Positions 34,292 to 47,500 of a stretch of 64,000 nucleotides of DNA are shown here, one piece after another (position 1 is the first letter of the stretch; each line of letters opens with the position of its first letter). Origin of the DNA: Paramacrobiotus metropolitanus (taxonomy: Eukaryota; Tardigrada; Eutardigrada; Parachela; Macrobiotidae). Location: the NCBI RefSeq assembly GCF_019649055.1, contig NW_026570290.1, forward strand, positions 496,001 through 560,000. Direction: 5' to 3'. The notes under the pieces are model-generated. The model made no database searches. It was given only the letters and a program-made list of their open reading frames with translations, and was not told the DNA's origin. The translations under genes were made by a program, and so were the position numbers.

Positions 34292-36219
34292 GTAGTAGTT
34301 GACGGGGTTTTATTCAGGCAATAGCCAATTAAACGTAACAAAAAGCCTGCGCCGAAAGACACTAATTAAAAAGTTTGAATTTTAAAAGTAGTAGTTAACT
34401 TATTCGTGAATCATTTTCTGTAATGTAACAACTGTACTGCGACTAGCGAAATTCGTCGGTGTGCTTATATAATAATGCATTTATACATAAAGTATTTTAT
34501 TAGTAAATGTTTCAAGTCAAGTGTATTTTATGCTCCAAAAGAAAACCGCTTTGCTAGTCAAGACAGGGAACGGTATTGGCAGATGTGGAAGATGTACATT
34601 GTTCAAGAAACAAACAGTAGTACGGTTTGCCATTTGTGCTATCTCTTCGTTTATTACGAGAGTGATAAACTTATACCATTATTAAAGAGTCATTTCAACA
34701 AAATGACAGAATTCTTCTACAACCTTCCTATGACGTGACATTACGGTAATCAATATCGTTGGACGGGAATATGTGATGAAGGGCGCGCCTGACATCGGCG
34801 CCCACCTCCTTCCAACCATCCTTTGCTCGACAACTCTATATTATACAAAACAATGCTTCGACGAAAGAATTTACTACTTGTAGAAATATTTCCGATGTCC
34901 GAAAAATATCTGCTTACGTTTGATGCAGGAATGGTGAAAGGCGTTTCCCAGTAGCACTCAATAATGTGTAAAGGTCACTGTAACAAGCAGCCGTGCAAGC
35001 TTCTTTGCACTTTGTGAAGAACCGTGTCTTACCGTAATTCGTACGGATTGGAGGCTCTATAAGTATTGATTATTACAACGACCCTCAATGCATCGGAACA
35101 TGAAATGTTTGACACTTACCTTTGGAATGCGTTGGTAAAGACTTCTTGTGTGCTGTAGGCAAACAAGCGGTTTCAGTCTGATTTTCATACGATGTTTTTC
35201 ACTCCGATTTCATACAATCTTGTTACTTTTTCGTGCCAAAGTTCTAGCAGGCTGTGCTAATCATGGTCGGGACATTACGCAATAATTTATTAATCAAAAA
35301 ATATGCAAAAATACTGGGCAATCTTCCGCGCAGTAGCGTCAAGTTATTAATAAAACATATGCCGGGTTAGCGCTGCTAGGCGTGAACCAAAATCCATCGC
35401 AACTTTTCGCTTGTTGTTATGCGACAACATAACTCTGTTGTAAATAACTGCCACAAAAAGCTGTTGGCGTTGTCATGTTCTTTTGAAAATTAGATGCTCG
35501 ATTCGTGAATCATGGTTTCATGAGTATTTCTATACAACCAGGGCAACCAGGGGACGTGTAAAAGTGCACACTTGCGGTACGTGACGCGGATTAAATTTTC
35601 CAAATTATGAACTTATGAACTTTACAAAAGCCGAAAATTCAAATATTAAGGAGCAATGTGAAATTCGTGCTGTGTAAGTGAGTTCGAAGCTGCCAAATTG
35701 TAGTACTTGTACCAATCATTGCGCTACCAGAGTATCTTATACTAAGTATTTTATTGTTTTTGTTATCAGGCAGGAATTTGAGCATTACATCCGTTCAGAG
35801 GCTCAGTACAGGACGATCACCTGACCTTGTTATACTCAGATTTTTTCGAAGAATCTTTTTCGTTATAAGGGGGTGCGCCAGGCCCATAAACGACTATATT
35901 AAAAAAATTTTGCGATGGCCATTGCCCCCTGGCCGAGAGCTTCCTTTAATGTATACGCCGTACGGACTTTTTCAGACGCCGCGTCTTGTTCACGCCGTCG
36001 TACGAGTACATAATTATATAGTTCGAGATATTCATGATGGTCAGTGGAGAAAATCACGCAAGTGCTAATTGTTAAATATTCATTTCAGTGCAAAAACATC
36101 CTTCATTCCTTACCGCAAAAGCGGTACCCCACGGCCACAATCACAAATACGAAGCTTTCAAACTACTATTTTCAACAACTAAGCAAGGATTATTGGATTA
36201 CTGTATTTATTACTGTAGG
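34292..36219. other. Spacer between R5 and R6, part of the duplicated cassette
   Basis: Similar to 27.2-28.6 kb and 43.4-44.5 kb (see the spacer before R4). No gene seen. Confidence 0.5.
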
Positions 36220-39200
36220 TCAAAAGGTAGACCACGTCAAATCAAGTTTCCGTCTTGTACGAGCGGAAGTGGACGAGTTGATACTGGGGTTCACTTTTAT
36301 CCTGCAGCCGCGACATATCAAGTTCTGGGTAGAGCTCCCCCATCGTTTGAGCATGGAGCGGTATTGTCGATTCATAATGAAAAAGATAACCTGCAATCAG
36401 CATTCAGCAATATCCCATCTGTTAACGATTGCCTATTCACAAATTTTATCGTAAATTTTTGCGAGACTGCTAGATGCGGATTATTGAGTTATTGGGTTAT
36501 GCCACTTGTTGCGCGTAAAACGGCAGCAAGTTTGCTGCGGGGACACAGTTTCACGGAAAGGAGGGAGTGGACTTCATAATTTTCGTAAGAAATTCGAGAA
36601 GCAGTTACGGCAGGGAGACATTCGCCGAGGATAACTGGAAACATGACATGTGGCCACGACATTTCACCGCAAATTCATCTCGCCCGCCGGACATTTAGCC
36701 GGCGGACATAGCACCGCAAGATATTTGCCAGTAATGCCAGGATAGTGCCATATTTCTCAAAAACTGATATCAGTATCACTGGGTAGAATAAAATCTATAC
36801 TATTCAAATAAATTTTTTGTTTTCCGGTAAGTATTACCAGTTTTTTGTAAAAGTTGTGTAAAGTTAGTATGGGAAAACGTTCGGTGATGTCTAGCCGCGC
36901 GCATCAGAAATGCCGCCCATCGCGCATCTGAGATACCGATCTTCATTTCAAACCTGAGCGCTGGCCTTTCTGTACGGCAGGTACGTTAGCGACAAAACAA
37001 AAATTTTTTCACTGCAGTTTTTGACTTACATAAAGCGCCGACGAATTATGATTATCTTCAAAATTTTTTGAGTCTAGCCATCTCTGAATTCAATTTTTCT
37101 GGTTCGTAGAAACAGAAACAAAACGATATGTCTGGACTCAGAAAGTAAGCCGCTCAATGCTCAGTAGATGCAGCTCACTTCACTTCAGCTCGCACTGAAT
37201 CCGCATATTATCTGCCAACTGATAACCATGTGATGCAGCATATCCGCGATCTGCGTTTGAAGTGAAGATCGGTATCTCGGATGCGCGATGGGCGGCATTG
37301 CTGATGTGCGCGGCTAGATGTCACCGAACGTTTTCCCATACTAACTTCACACGACTTTTACAAAAAACTGGTAATACTTACCGGAAAACAAAAAATTTAT
37401 TTGAATAGTATAGATTTTATTCTACCCAGTGATACTGATATCAGTTTTTGAGGAATATGGCACTATCCTGGCATTACTGGTTAGTAGCAAGGCTGTGCCG
37501 ACGCCGAGACATGTTGACTTTGAGACAATTCGTTCATTTAGCTCAACAAAACAGTCCAGAAAACTAAGAAAACCCAGGGAAGCTTTGAAAAAACCAAAAA
37601 ATCTAAGAATACAGTACCTACGAGAAACTCAGAAAAATCAGACACCTAAGAAAAGAGAGAAAAATACGAAACATAAGAGCCCAGAAATCAAGGAAAACTA
37701 AGAAAAACTGAGATACTTAGAAAACCTGGGAAGCCTTTGAAAACCAAGCGTGTTGAGTTTTCGCATCATTTGAGATCATAAAACGAAATGTCCGTAATCA
37801 GACGTCGACTACAGGAAAATGCAGCAAGGTGAAAAAGTCCAGAACAACATGCCCCATCCTCGAAGTGTCTCATCTTCCGCATGTCCCGCGGTGAAATGTA
37901 TGGGTATTCTCCGGGAGATAAATATGGCCACACTTCGTACACCGGTAGGCGGTACTCCATGTGGTCTCGTGTAGCCAACTGTAGTTTTGTTAAGTTTCCT
38001 GTAGTGTGTGCAGCCACCGGTAGTCCATCATGTACTATGTAGTCTGATGTAACCACCTGTTGTCTTGTGACGTTTCTTGTAGTTTTTTGTAGTAACTAGT
38101 AGTTTACAGTAAATAGTTTTCTGTAGTCTGTGTAGTCGCCGGTAGTTTGCGTAATCTTCTGTAATCTCGGTAGATTGTGTAGCCCCGGTAATGCTCTGTA
38201 GTTTTTGTAATTAGGTGTATGCAGTGGAATCTAAAGTACTTCGGAAGTACAGATTGTCTGCGTAGTCACCGGTAGTTTTGTAGTCACGAGCAGTCAGCGT
38301 ACTCTTCTGTAGCCCCTACAATTTTCCGATATATGGGGTTGTCTAGTCCTTTTAATGGTCAATTTGCCTTTTAACGGTCAGTCCAAGAAGTGTTAAAAAA
38401 TTTTTTTAAAAAAACCTAAGAAATCAAAGAAAAACTAAGAAAAGGCTAAGAAATTTAAAAAATCACCTAGCAAACAAAATAAAACAACCTGCAGAATCTA
38501 AGGAACTGAGGCCATCCAAACTTTTTGGGTTTCCGTAGGTTCCTTAGATTCTGTAGGTTATTTTTAGTTTGTTTGGTTTAGATGGATTACCGGTGGGTAC
38601 ACAGCCTACAGAATATTCCTGGGTTACAAATGCTACGTGTGGTTACGTACATGAGCTATGCTTGACTGCAGACACTTTGTATTGAATACAGTCTGCAAGC
38701 AAAACAGTTACTGTAGCCGCCCGCACAAGTTGCCCCACAGAGTGAGGTATACGGATGTTTGGCCTCACATTGCTCGCTGTTCAGCGCAGTGTGTGCAAAG
38801 GCAGCGGCCGGATCTGCCAATGGAGCAACTTGTGCGGGCGGCTACAGTACTAGAACTACGGGTGACTATAGCTACGCTCACTACGGTGATCTACGGGGCT
38901 GCGAGCTAATAATGTGGACCAAAAAATAGCCGTGTACGAAATGTGCCATAGGTGAACGTACCAACCATAGGGTGGGGGGGGGCGGGAAATTTATGTACCT
39001 ATTACTTTACAACGCAAAATCTTTGAGCAAGGCACGATTACCGGATTGCCCCCATATCCTAGTAGAAAGACGAATCGTAACCACAGAGCCGCGTGCGGGG
39101 TTAGACGCGCTAGACCCTTGTCTTCGAAGAGCGTCAACAGAGGCTGTGGATAAAAGCAGATACAGTGCCAGAGTGCCGATACCAACAGGACGAGCGCCAG

Positions 39201-40807
39201 TTGCAAGGAGCGCCGATACGACGCTGATGTCTGGTTAATTCGGCCCGAAAGCTTTTGCACAGCAACGAATCCAAGCATTAGCGCATAAATACTCCACACC
39301 AACGCTAATGGTAGATGTGAGACCAGCGTCTGGTGGATCTTGCGGGCTTCCGGAGTTCGGGGCTTAATACCACAAACATTCGTCGGTGGGATCATTTCAA
39401 ACCTCAATTCCCGACCAATTATGAGCGGAACAAAATTTGCGGCAGTGACGAGCCACGTAACAAGGATGAACATTATGTTTAGGCTTTGCTTAGTCCAATT
39501 GGAACGGAAATGAATGGGAAAGCAGAGTGCGACAAAACGGTTTATGGCCAGGAAGGCCGAGGAATAGTAGCCGGCGGTACGGAATATCGCGAAAGGGGCT
39601 TGAATGAAGAAGCATACTATTGGGGTGACCTTTGCAGAAACAAACATGATTAGACACTTTAAGCCAGTGAAAACATAGTAAATTAAATGAATTGTTTATA
39701 ATTATACGTAAGGGAAGTGTGCCGGTACCGTGCACACGTAGATCAGGTAGATCTAGTAGAAAATAAATGTGCATAAACGGAAAATCTCGTTTTCGCAGAA
39801 CACTTTTTACTTTCTTTTATGAGATCCTTTAGCTAAATGATTTATGAAAAGTTTTTCTGCACGCAGTATTCGGTTGGGTAATTATGTGTGAAATAAAAAT
39901 TCAAAATGTTTAAACGCAAGATGTGCCCCGAAAGTCTAATTATGGGCTGAATTCATTCAAATTTTTCACGTAAATGAGCAGAAGTATAAAGATTTATTTT
40001 ACGTGCGCCAAATCAGAGTTCTATAAGATTGCTTTAAAAATTCCAAAATTGGTATAAAAAGGTTGAAAAAAGGGCTGTAAAGCTTTGGTTCGCTGTAAGA
40101 ACGATCAAACATTTTGGAATTTTATTTTACCCAGAACTTTCTAACCGGATCTTGAACGTAGAAACAGTTTCTCCACTTTGCTTAAAATCATTTCGCCACA
40201 AATTGTTACCAAACAACGCAAAAATGTTTTTGGGAGTGCGCGAAAGCCATAAAGTGCTGGTTTCTATACATGTATTTCGTACCATGTTCCGCGGCACACT
40301 TTCTTTCGTTAGTTTTGACTAATTCTTTTCCTAGAAAATATTTTTGAATCTGTTTTTAAAAAACACGTTATATTCCGTAGTTCAAACAGTACTTAACTTA
40401 ACGTTATAATGTTGCGAAAGATTTTAGACGGATTTTTGACAACACACACTGCAAAGTGATTGTCTTACTGGATATTCTGCGTAAAGGGTCTGTGTAAAGC
40501 TGATAGGGCAGCTGATGCAGCACATAACCATTTCCACAGAGGTGGCATGGACGATGAGCAGTCTTGTGCCGCTGCGATCGCGTCCAGTTCTCCGCTTGGA
40601 CATTTGCCAGTGTTTCCATACGGCAACCATCAGCAGGATACATGACGCTCCTCCGAGTGCACAAAACGACATGGAAACACCATACCACAAAATCAACTGC
40701 TGCTGGTAGTTAGTGCCGCTGATTTGGGTGGTATTTCGGATTAATTCAGGTAAAGATGAATAATTTCGGTGCACATTAGTCGAATGATTGCCGCTTGTAG
40801 TCGTCAT
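36220..40807 (-). CDS. Receptor R6 (gamma subfamily), seven-helix, large repeat-filled intron
   Basis: Exons 40469-40807 (113 codons), 39042-39629 (196 codons) and 36220-36390 (56 codons plus stop) give 365 residues. It has the family design: TM1 WYGVSMSFCALGGASCILLM, TM2 LLIVHATSVEMVMCC, TM3 Cys, LAINRFVALCFPIHF, ECL2 Cys (NVCGIKP), TM6 ALWHCICFYPQPL, TM7 to GYGGNP, and exon 3 VIFFIMNRQYRSML. All exons are open and in phase. Intron 2 is 2.65 kb against 0.34 kb in R4 and 1.09 kb in R8, and it contains nested elements. The start ATG (MTTTSGNHS) lies inside a longer upstream ATG frame that R8 uses instead. Confidence 0.85.
36640..37960. repeat. Composite dispersed repeat with A-rich core, interrupted by a foldback element
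   Basis: The outer parts are made of GACATTT-C-GCCG-type motifs in inverted orientation. The core is a purine-rich CCTAAGAAAA-type degenerate tract (about 37.5-37.74 kb). A related copy without the foldback is at 44990-45590 in R8 intron 2, and a third, looser one is at 48341-48960. Confidence 0.6.
36728..37480. mobile_element. Foldback element with 226-bp arms nested in the composite repeat
   Basis: The arms 36728-36953 and 37255-37480 are inverted copies with only about a dozen differences, enclosing a 301-bp centre. The termini are CCAGTAATGC and GCATTACTGG. Comparison with 45.1 kb shows the surrounding repeat without this insert. No clear target duplication and no coding capacity. Confidence 0.85.
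38040..38340. repeat. Degenerate TGTAGTC-type tandem tract
   Basis: About 300 bp built of (T)GTAGT(C/T) units with frequent CCGGTAG variants, in R6 intron 2. Low complexity, no coding role seen. Confidence 0.65.
38471..38575. repeat. Short inverted repeat
   Basis: CAAACAAAATAAAACAACCT and AATCTAAGGA on the left are mirrored, with few mismatches, by 38541-38575. The arms are about 35 bp with a loop of about 36 bp. Confidence 0.65.
38711..38847. mobile_element. 137-bp MITE with TA target duplication
   Basis: Perfect inverted ends of 23 bp (CTGTAGCCGCCCGCACAAGT and continuing), flanked by TA at 38709-38710 and 38848-38849. Non-autonomous; ends unlike those of the 953-1390 element. Confidence 0.85.
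39760..40310. repeat. Old foldback-family copy in R6 intron 1
   Basis: Same family as 29940-30440 and 46545-47095. It contains GGGAGTGCGCGAAAGC and CGAAAGTCTAATTATG, which resemble the arms of the young copy at 41834-42497. Confidence 0.55.
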
Positions 40808-41778
40808 AACTTACTAACATTGAGTAGTAAAAACGATGTGATGGGGTAAGCGAAACATTCATATATCTTCGATTTTCTGACTTGTGCTTTGTTGGTAAGT
40901 GCTGCAGTTCACATCATCACAAAACCAAACCCAGCTGTTTTGTAAGACGCAGTTAATCTGTTAATGCAACTGTCAGCGTGGATGGCGTGGAATATCGCAT
41001 TACCGTGACGCACATTATTCTAGAGCCTGACGAAGTTACCAGAAAAATTCCAGTTACATCCGCAGATTGATTTTTTGTTTGTTAGATTTGCACACTGCCG
41101 ACGTTCACCATTGGTCATACCCACATGCTGCTGCTCTAGGGGCTTTCGCCTTTCTTGTGTTAGTGGGACAGTGTACTGCGGCAAATTGTATGATCCTGAA
41201 GTAATTTCATGAATCTACTGTCAGAAAAATTTCTGGCCACCACCTCTGGTGGTCGGACGAAAGTTCTGTAATTTATTGGATGACACACTAACCCGATAAC
41301 ATCACAATATGAACATACGCCCAATCGCTAATACAAATAAGGACGAACAGTGTCGGCTTTTGATTGAACCGGTAGGAAACAGGAAACTAAACCGCCCATA
41401 AACGGTTTAGGGTTATCGGAAGATGAGCGTTACAGGCAACACCTTCTAGAAAGAACAGGCGTTTATTCAAAGGAAGTCTGAAAAAAGCTTTTGCGACAAC
41501 CTGTAGCATAATGCACCGACTATAAAGTAAGTATGTCAACACATTCCTCTCATACAAGCTTGATAATATCATAATATTATCTGAATCCTGAAAGGCAATC
41601 GTTTTCGGGTGATGACCTTGTGTTAGTGTGTTATTGTGCAGTACTTTATACTGTACCTGGACGGGAACGTTCACGTTCGCACATTCTCAAACACTACTAT
41701 TTTACAGTGTTTATGACAATATGTTGCCCAATGATTTGTATATCACCACCATTCTGAGTTCACTGAACTCAGAGTGGC
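40808..41778. other. Upstream region of R6
   Basis: The first 400 bp are shared with the upstream regions of R4 and R8. No gene seen. Confidence 0.5.
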
Positions 41779-41827
41779 TTGCGGTTTGTGCACTCGCGGC
41801 CTCAGGCCGCAAGTGCACAAACCGCAA
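41779..41827. repeat. Compact hairpin, 24-bp arms with one-base loop
   Basis: CTTGCGGTTTGTGCAC runs into GCGGCCT, then a single C, then the inverted copy; one mismatch only. It stands immediately beside the foldback element at 41834. Confidence 0.85.
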
Positions 41828-41833
41828 GCGCTT

Positions 41834-42497
41834 ATTAAGGGATTTGGCCCGGTACATAGTACCAAATTCGGGCACATACACGGGAACTTTTGCTGTCGCG
41901 CACTCCCAAACACTTTTTTGCATTGCTTTATGACATTCTCTAGCCAAAGGATTCGTATACATAGGCAAAAAAACCGTTTGTGCGCGCAACATCCGGTTCA
42001 GGAGTTATTAGTGAAATAAAATTCCAAAGGTTTAAACGCGCGGAGGTGCACCAAAAGTCTCGTTATGAACCGATGCTCTTCAAATTTTGCACGAAAACAC
42101 ACATTACTAAGAAGATCGTTTTGGGACAGAACCAACTTTCTAACATTTTTTTCCGATTTTAAAATGAATTTTAAAATTTTTGAAATTCATTTTAAAATTT
42201 GAAAAAAATGGTGGAAAGCTGGTTCGGTACCAAAACGATCTTCATAGTAATGTGTGTTTTCGTGCATAATGAGACTTTTGGTACACCTCCGCGCGTTTAA
42301 ACTTTTGGAATTTTATTTCCTTAATAACTCCTGAACCGGATGTTGCGCGCACAAACGGTTTTTTTGCCTATGTATACGAATCCTTTGGCTAGAAAATGTC
42401 ATAAAGCAATGCAAAAAAGTGTTTGGGAGTGCGCGACAGCGAAAGTTGCCGTGGATGTATATGAATTTGGTGCTATGTACCGGGCCAAATCCCTTAA
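41834..42497. mobile_element. Near-perfect palindromic foldback element
   Basis: Arms of about 330 bp run from TTAAGGGATTTGGCCCGGTA (41834) to its inverse ending at 42497 and meet at an AT-rich centre near 42175. There is almost no loop and the arms are about 90 percent alike. No coding capacity. It is the best-preserved copy of the family also found in introns of R4, R6 and R8 and, in part, at 56600-56880. Confidence 0.85.
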
Positions 42498-42764
42498 AGG
42501 GAAGTCAGAAAAAGGTTGCGAAGTGGTTGGTCGGCATCAGCGCTAACCGTATGGAGTGTGGCGTGATCGTTAAACTGTTAACGTGATCGTTAAACTGTGT
42601 GGCGTGATCATTAAACGTGAGCTTAAACTGTTTTAATTGCAGACAAAATCAAATTTTTGTACATGCAGATACAGTAAAACCTGGTAACTAAGGAGAAATA
42701 CACCGTCTGTTAAGCCAATTCCGCATTTGTTAGCGAAGTGTATTTGATTTACAATTTTACACTA

Positions 42765-42942
42765 CGAGGAGGATTGGTGTTGAGTCGGCAGTGAATTTAT
42801 CGCTTAAAGTTAAGCTGAACACCCAATCCAGTGGTGGTTTTTTTTTAACCGTCAACCGTGGTTGGAATCAACCCCAGTGGACTAGGTGTTCATTTAACTT
42901 TAGGCGATAAATTCACTGCCGACTCCACACCAATCCTCCTCG
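42765..42942. mobile_element. 178-bp MITE with TA target duplication
   Basis: Inverted arms of about 65-70 bp (CGAGGAGGATTGGTGT at the left end, its inverse at the right) surround a short T-rich loop. TA flanks both sides (42763-42764, 42943-42944). Confidence 0.85.
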
Positions 42943-43348
42943 TACTAAACCCAAAAATAGTAAAAATTCTGCTCTACCCCCTCCCGCGGCGGATGTTGTA
43001 AGATCATTGTGTCCAGTATATTAAATTACTGCTTCGACAAAGGAATGTGAGCACATGCATTTTGCACTTTGCTTATACAGAGGTAGTTTAACGAAAAACA
43101 AATCCAGTGCTCCACTGTTTGCTGTTTTGCTTTTCTATATTAACCAGGTTTTTTGTTAACTTAATTATTTGCGAATCATCCATATAACCAGAATTATTGT
43201 CGTGCACGCATGATATCGTTATTTCAAGCTAGTATTTTCGAAGTCAAATCGTTACCCTTTTGTTTGACTGTAATGGTTGATTTTTTAAGGACCCACAGCA
43301 AAGTCCGACAACAAATTTTACTTAAATTTCTTAGTCTCTTTGGCGTGG

Positions 43349-43423
43349 CGGTGCCACTGCGGTCAAGAATGTCAGCGCCGAATGCGGCAAGAAGGAGACA
43401 CTGTGCCAGAGTGCCGTTTCCTT
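43349..43423 (-). pseudogene. Receptor R7, relic of a beta-subfamily exon 2
   Basis: About 75 bp (GTCAGCGCCGAATG, CCAGAGTGCCG) match the TM6 to TM7-loop part of R3 and R9. No other exon parts remain around it. It occupies the place next to the gamma cassette where R3 and R5 stand in the other units. Confidence 0.7.
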
Positions 43424-44581
43424 AGGAAATCAATTACTTTATTACGAGTAGCAAAGATTTGCTTCATTCAGTATTACGTGTTATGGTTCAAGCGCATTTG
43501 CTCCCAAAACAGGTCGCTTTTCTAGATGGAACACCAAACGTTATGGGCAGCTGTGGAAGCTGTAGAATGAAATTAACAGTAGGGCGGTTTGCCCATTTGA
43601 GCTTTTTCTTCATTTAACATGGGAGTGATGAACTTTATCAAATAATTATGCTAGTATTAAATAGCCTGTCAACGGAATGACAGACGCTCATTATAAAATC
43701 TTCGTACGGCGTGACATTATGGTAATCAATATTATCGGGTCGGATTACGTGATAAAGGGCGCGGCTAACATCGGCGTCGCGGATGCTTTAGGGATGTTTA
43801 AAAGTGCACCCTTGCGCTACTTGATGCGGATTAAATTTTTAATAACTTTTTACAGTGCCTGTTCAGATAAAAATATGAACAAAACCAGCAGAAACGTGAA
43901 AAAAAAATCAATTACCCGTTCACGTTGTAAGGCTAGTTATAACTGGCCTGGCCTTAATCGCAAGAATTTCTCAAAACGCATTGCTCATTCTCTTTATAGT
44001 TTTCCTCCTCTCCGAGCTCGTTATCGATTTGATAAGAAATAAAGAATTTTGCAAAAATTGAAAATTCAGATAACCCTATACCTGATTCGTACTGTCTGAG
44101 CAATGTGAAATTCGTACTGTCTAAGTGAGAGCGAAACTACCAGTCATTGCGCTACCAGGTTTATGTGAGTACACTCTGTTTTTGTTTTGCAAACCCATGT
44201 GTTGTAACTGGCTTGTGCTAATAAATGTGCAGTACACAATAATACTTTTATTGTTTTTTATCAGACAAAAATTTCAGCATCACAATAACCCGTTGCTGTA
44301 AACTGCTTTGGTCAGAAGTCGCACCCTGCTAACGCCGTCGTCCGTAGTCCGAGATATTCGTGATAGTCAGTGGGAAAAATGCATGATCAAAAATCACGCA
44401 TTTTTTGCCTTGTGAATTGTTAAATATCCCATTTTTAGTGCGAAACATTATTCAATACCGCACACAGCATACTCAGTGCGACAGTACCCCATCAGCAGTC
44501 ATACGTGTCTAAGCTTTTGTACCACCACATTACTGAGTGACATCTGATAACAAATCAAAACCGCACGTGTCCAACTACTAG
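43424..44581. other. Spacer, third copy of the cassette flank
   Basis: Similar to 27.2-28.6 kb and 34.5-36.1 kb. No gene seen. Confidence 0.5.
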
Positions 44582-47500
44582 TCAAATATTCTTGGATGAG
44601 GTAGACAATGTAAAATTAAGTTTCCGGCTTGTACGGACCGTAGTGGACGCGTTGATGCTGGGGTTCACTTTCATCCCGCAGTCGCGAAATTTCATTTCCT
44701 GGACAGAGCTCATCCATCGTTTGAGCATGGAGCGATATTCTTGATTCATAGTGAAGAAGATTACCTGCAACCAGCAATACATCATCTGTTGACGATTATT
44801 CAGAAATTTTACCTCGATTATATGCAAGACTGCCAAAGCGCGGGTTATGGGCTTTGAGCAATTCAGCCCATTTATTGCGTATAAAACGGCAGCAAATTTT
44901 CTGCGGAGACACAGTTTCAAGGAAGGGAGGGAGTAGACTTCATAATTTTCGTAAGAAGCGCGGGAAACATCTGCAAAAGGCGAAATTTCGCCGATGAAAA
45001 CTGAACTCTGGACATTTGTCGAAGACATTTTGCCGGGCGACGTTTCGTCGCGGGACATTTGGTCGGGGGGACGTAACGCCACAAGACATTTTCTAGCTAG
45101 GCGATTTCGACGCTGAGACTCTTCGTCTTTGAAACAATTCGTTTGTTGGACCTGATGAAGCAGTCAAGGAAACCAAGGAAAAGCAATCCAGGAAAATCTG
45201 AAAATCAAAAAAACATAAGAAACCTAGGAACAACTAAAACAACCTCAGAAATCATAAGACCTGAGAAGACATAAGAAAAAACATAAGAAAGAATAAGAAA
45301 CACAAAAAAGCAAGGAGTGACAAGAAAAACTTAGATATCTGGCGACCTTGGAAAGCTTTGAAAACAAGTGTACTGAATGTTTTTGCGAATTGTAGCACCA
45401 TGCGAGACTCGAAACGAACTGTCAGAATCAGACTTCTTGCAGCCAAAGATCACAAAGTGAAAAAGTCGCAAAGCAATATGCCTCAGCCTTGAAATGTTAC
45501 AGCGTCCGCATGTCCCTGGGTGAAATGTTTCCGGCGAAAAGTTGCGCATTGAATTTAAGTGCGGCGAAATGGCAGGCTCCTAGGTTCGCATGCGGCACCC
45601 TGGGCAGATGGGAGTATGTCAGATAACAGATATGTTTTTTTTCGTCCATGAGCGCCCACAATTATGCTGCTTTAAATATCAGGAGCAGAAGGCCGGACGC
45701 ATCAAAGTATTGAAGTTCATTAGAGATGTCGCCAATACAGTATGTATGCCTTCATTGCCCTGCCACTCTGTGACCAACTGTCGCCGGAAAACACAATGTA
45801 CGTACTAATTTACAGAGTACAGCGCAAAATTTTTAAACAAGTGCAGAGGTACGATTACCGGATTGCCACCATATCCTAATAGAAAGATGAATCGCAACCA
45901 CAGAAGCGTGTCCGGGGTTAGACGCGCTAAACCCTTGTCTTCGAAGAGCGTCAATAAAGGCTGCGGATAAAAGCAGACGCAATGCCAGAGTGCCGACACC
46001 AACAGGACGAGCGCCAGTTGCAAGGAGCGCCGATACGACGCTGATGTCTGGTTAATTCGGCCCGAAAGCTTTTGCACAGCAACGAATCCAAGCATTAGCG
46101 CATAAATACTCCACACCAACGCTAATGGTAGATGTGAGACCAGCGTCTGGTGGATCTTGCGGGCTTCCGGAGTTCGGGGCTTAATACCACAAACATTCGT
46201 CGGTGGGATCATTTCAAATCTCAATTCCCGACCGATTATGAGCGGAACAAAATTCGCGGCAGTGACGAGCCAAGTAATAAGGATGAAAATTATGTTTAGG
46301 CTTTGCTTAGTCCAATAGGAGCGGAAATGAATGGGAAAGCAGAGTGCGACAAAACGGTTTATGGCCAGGAAGGCCGAGGAATAGTAGCCGGCGGTACGGA
46401 ATATTGCGAAAGGGGCTTGAATGAAGAAGCAGACTGTTGGGGTGACCTTTGCAGAAACAAACATGATTAGGCGCTATAAGTTAATGACAAGCACAGTAAA
46501 TTAAATTATCTCGGGAATCGTCTACAAGCCAGGAAAGTGTGCCGGTATGTAGTAGCATACAAATCTGATAGAAAATAAAATTAATGTGCATGAACGGCAA
46601 ATTTTGCTTTGGCGGACTCTCAAACACATTTTATTGCGTCGCTTTATGACATCCTTTAAGTTATTTATGAGAATGCTTTCTCCGCGCAGTAATTGGTTAG
46701 GTAGAGATGGGTGAAATAAAAAATCAAATTGTTTAAATGCGAGATGTGCCCCCAAAGACTTATTATGGACTGATTTTATTCTAATTTTTTGACGTAAACG
46801 TGCGAAAAAACAAAAACCGTTATTAGGTGCGCTAAATTACAGTTCTAAAATTGTTTTAAAAATCTCAGAACTGGTCAGAAAGATTGAAAAAAACTGTAAG
46901 AACTATCATACTTTTGAAATTTAATTTTACCCGGAACTAACTAGCCGGATTTTGAACGTAGAAACAGTTTCCTTTTTTTGCATAAAATCATTTTGCCACA
47001 GACTGTTATGAAGCAACGAAACAAAGTTCTCGACAGTGCGCAGAAGCAAAGCTCCCGTTTCTGTACATGGATTTTGTACCATATACCGCGGCACATTTTC
47101 TTAATTTAGCAAAAAAATTTGTTTAGGATGTAGTTTCCAATCTTTTTTCAACAAAAAGCGTTCTGTAGTTTAAACACAACTTAACATTATAATGGTGCTA
47201 AAGATTTTAGATGAATTTGTCATTTAACATAAAAGCGTCAGTAACAACTGACACACAACGCACAGTGAATGTCTTACTGGATATTGGGCATAAAGGATCT
47301 GCGTGAAGCTAATCGGATTATTGATACAGCACATAACCATTTCCACAGCGGTGGCATGGACGATGAGCAGTCGCGTGCCGCTCCGATCACGTCCACTGTT
47401 TCGTTTGGACACTTGCCAGTGTTCCCATACGGCACCCATCAGCAGGATATATGCCGCTCCGCCCAGTCCACAAAACGACATGGAAACACCATACCACCAT

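Noticed and set aside
33922-34302. 113- and 94-codon frames near 34 kb
   Set aside because: They lie inside the GC-rich probable solo LTR and have no domain.
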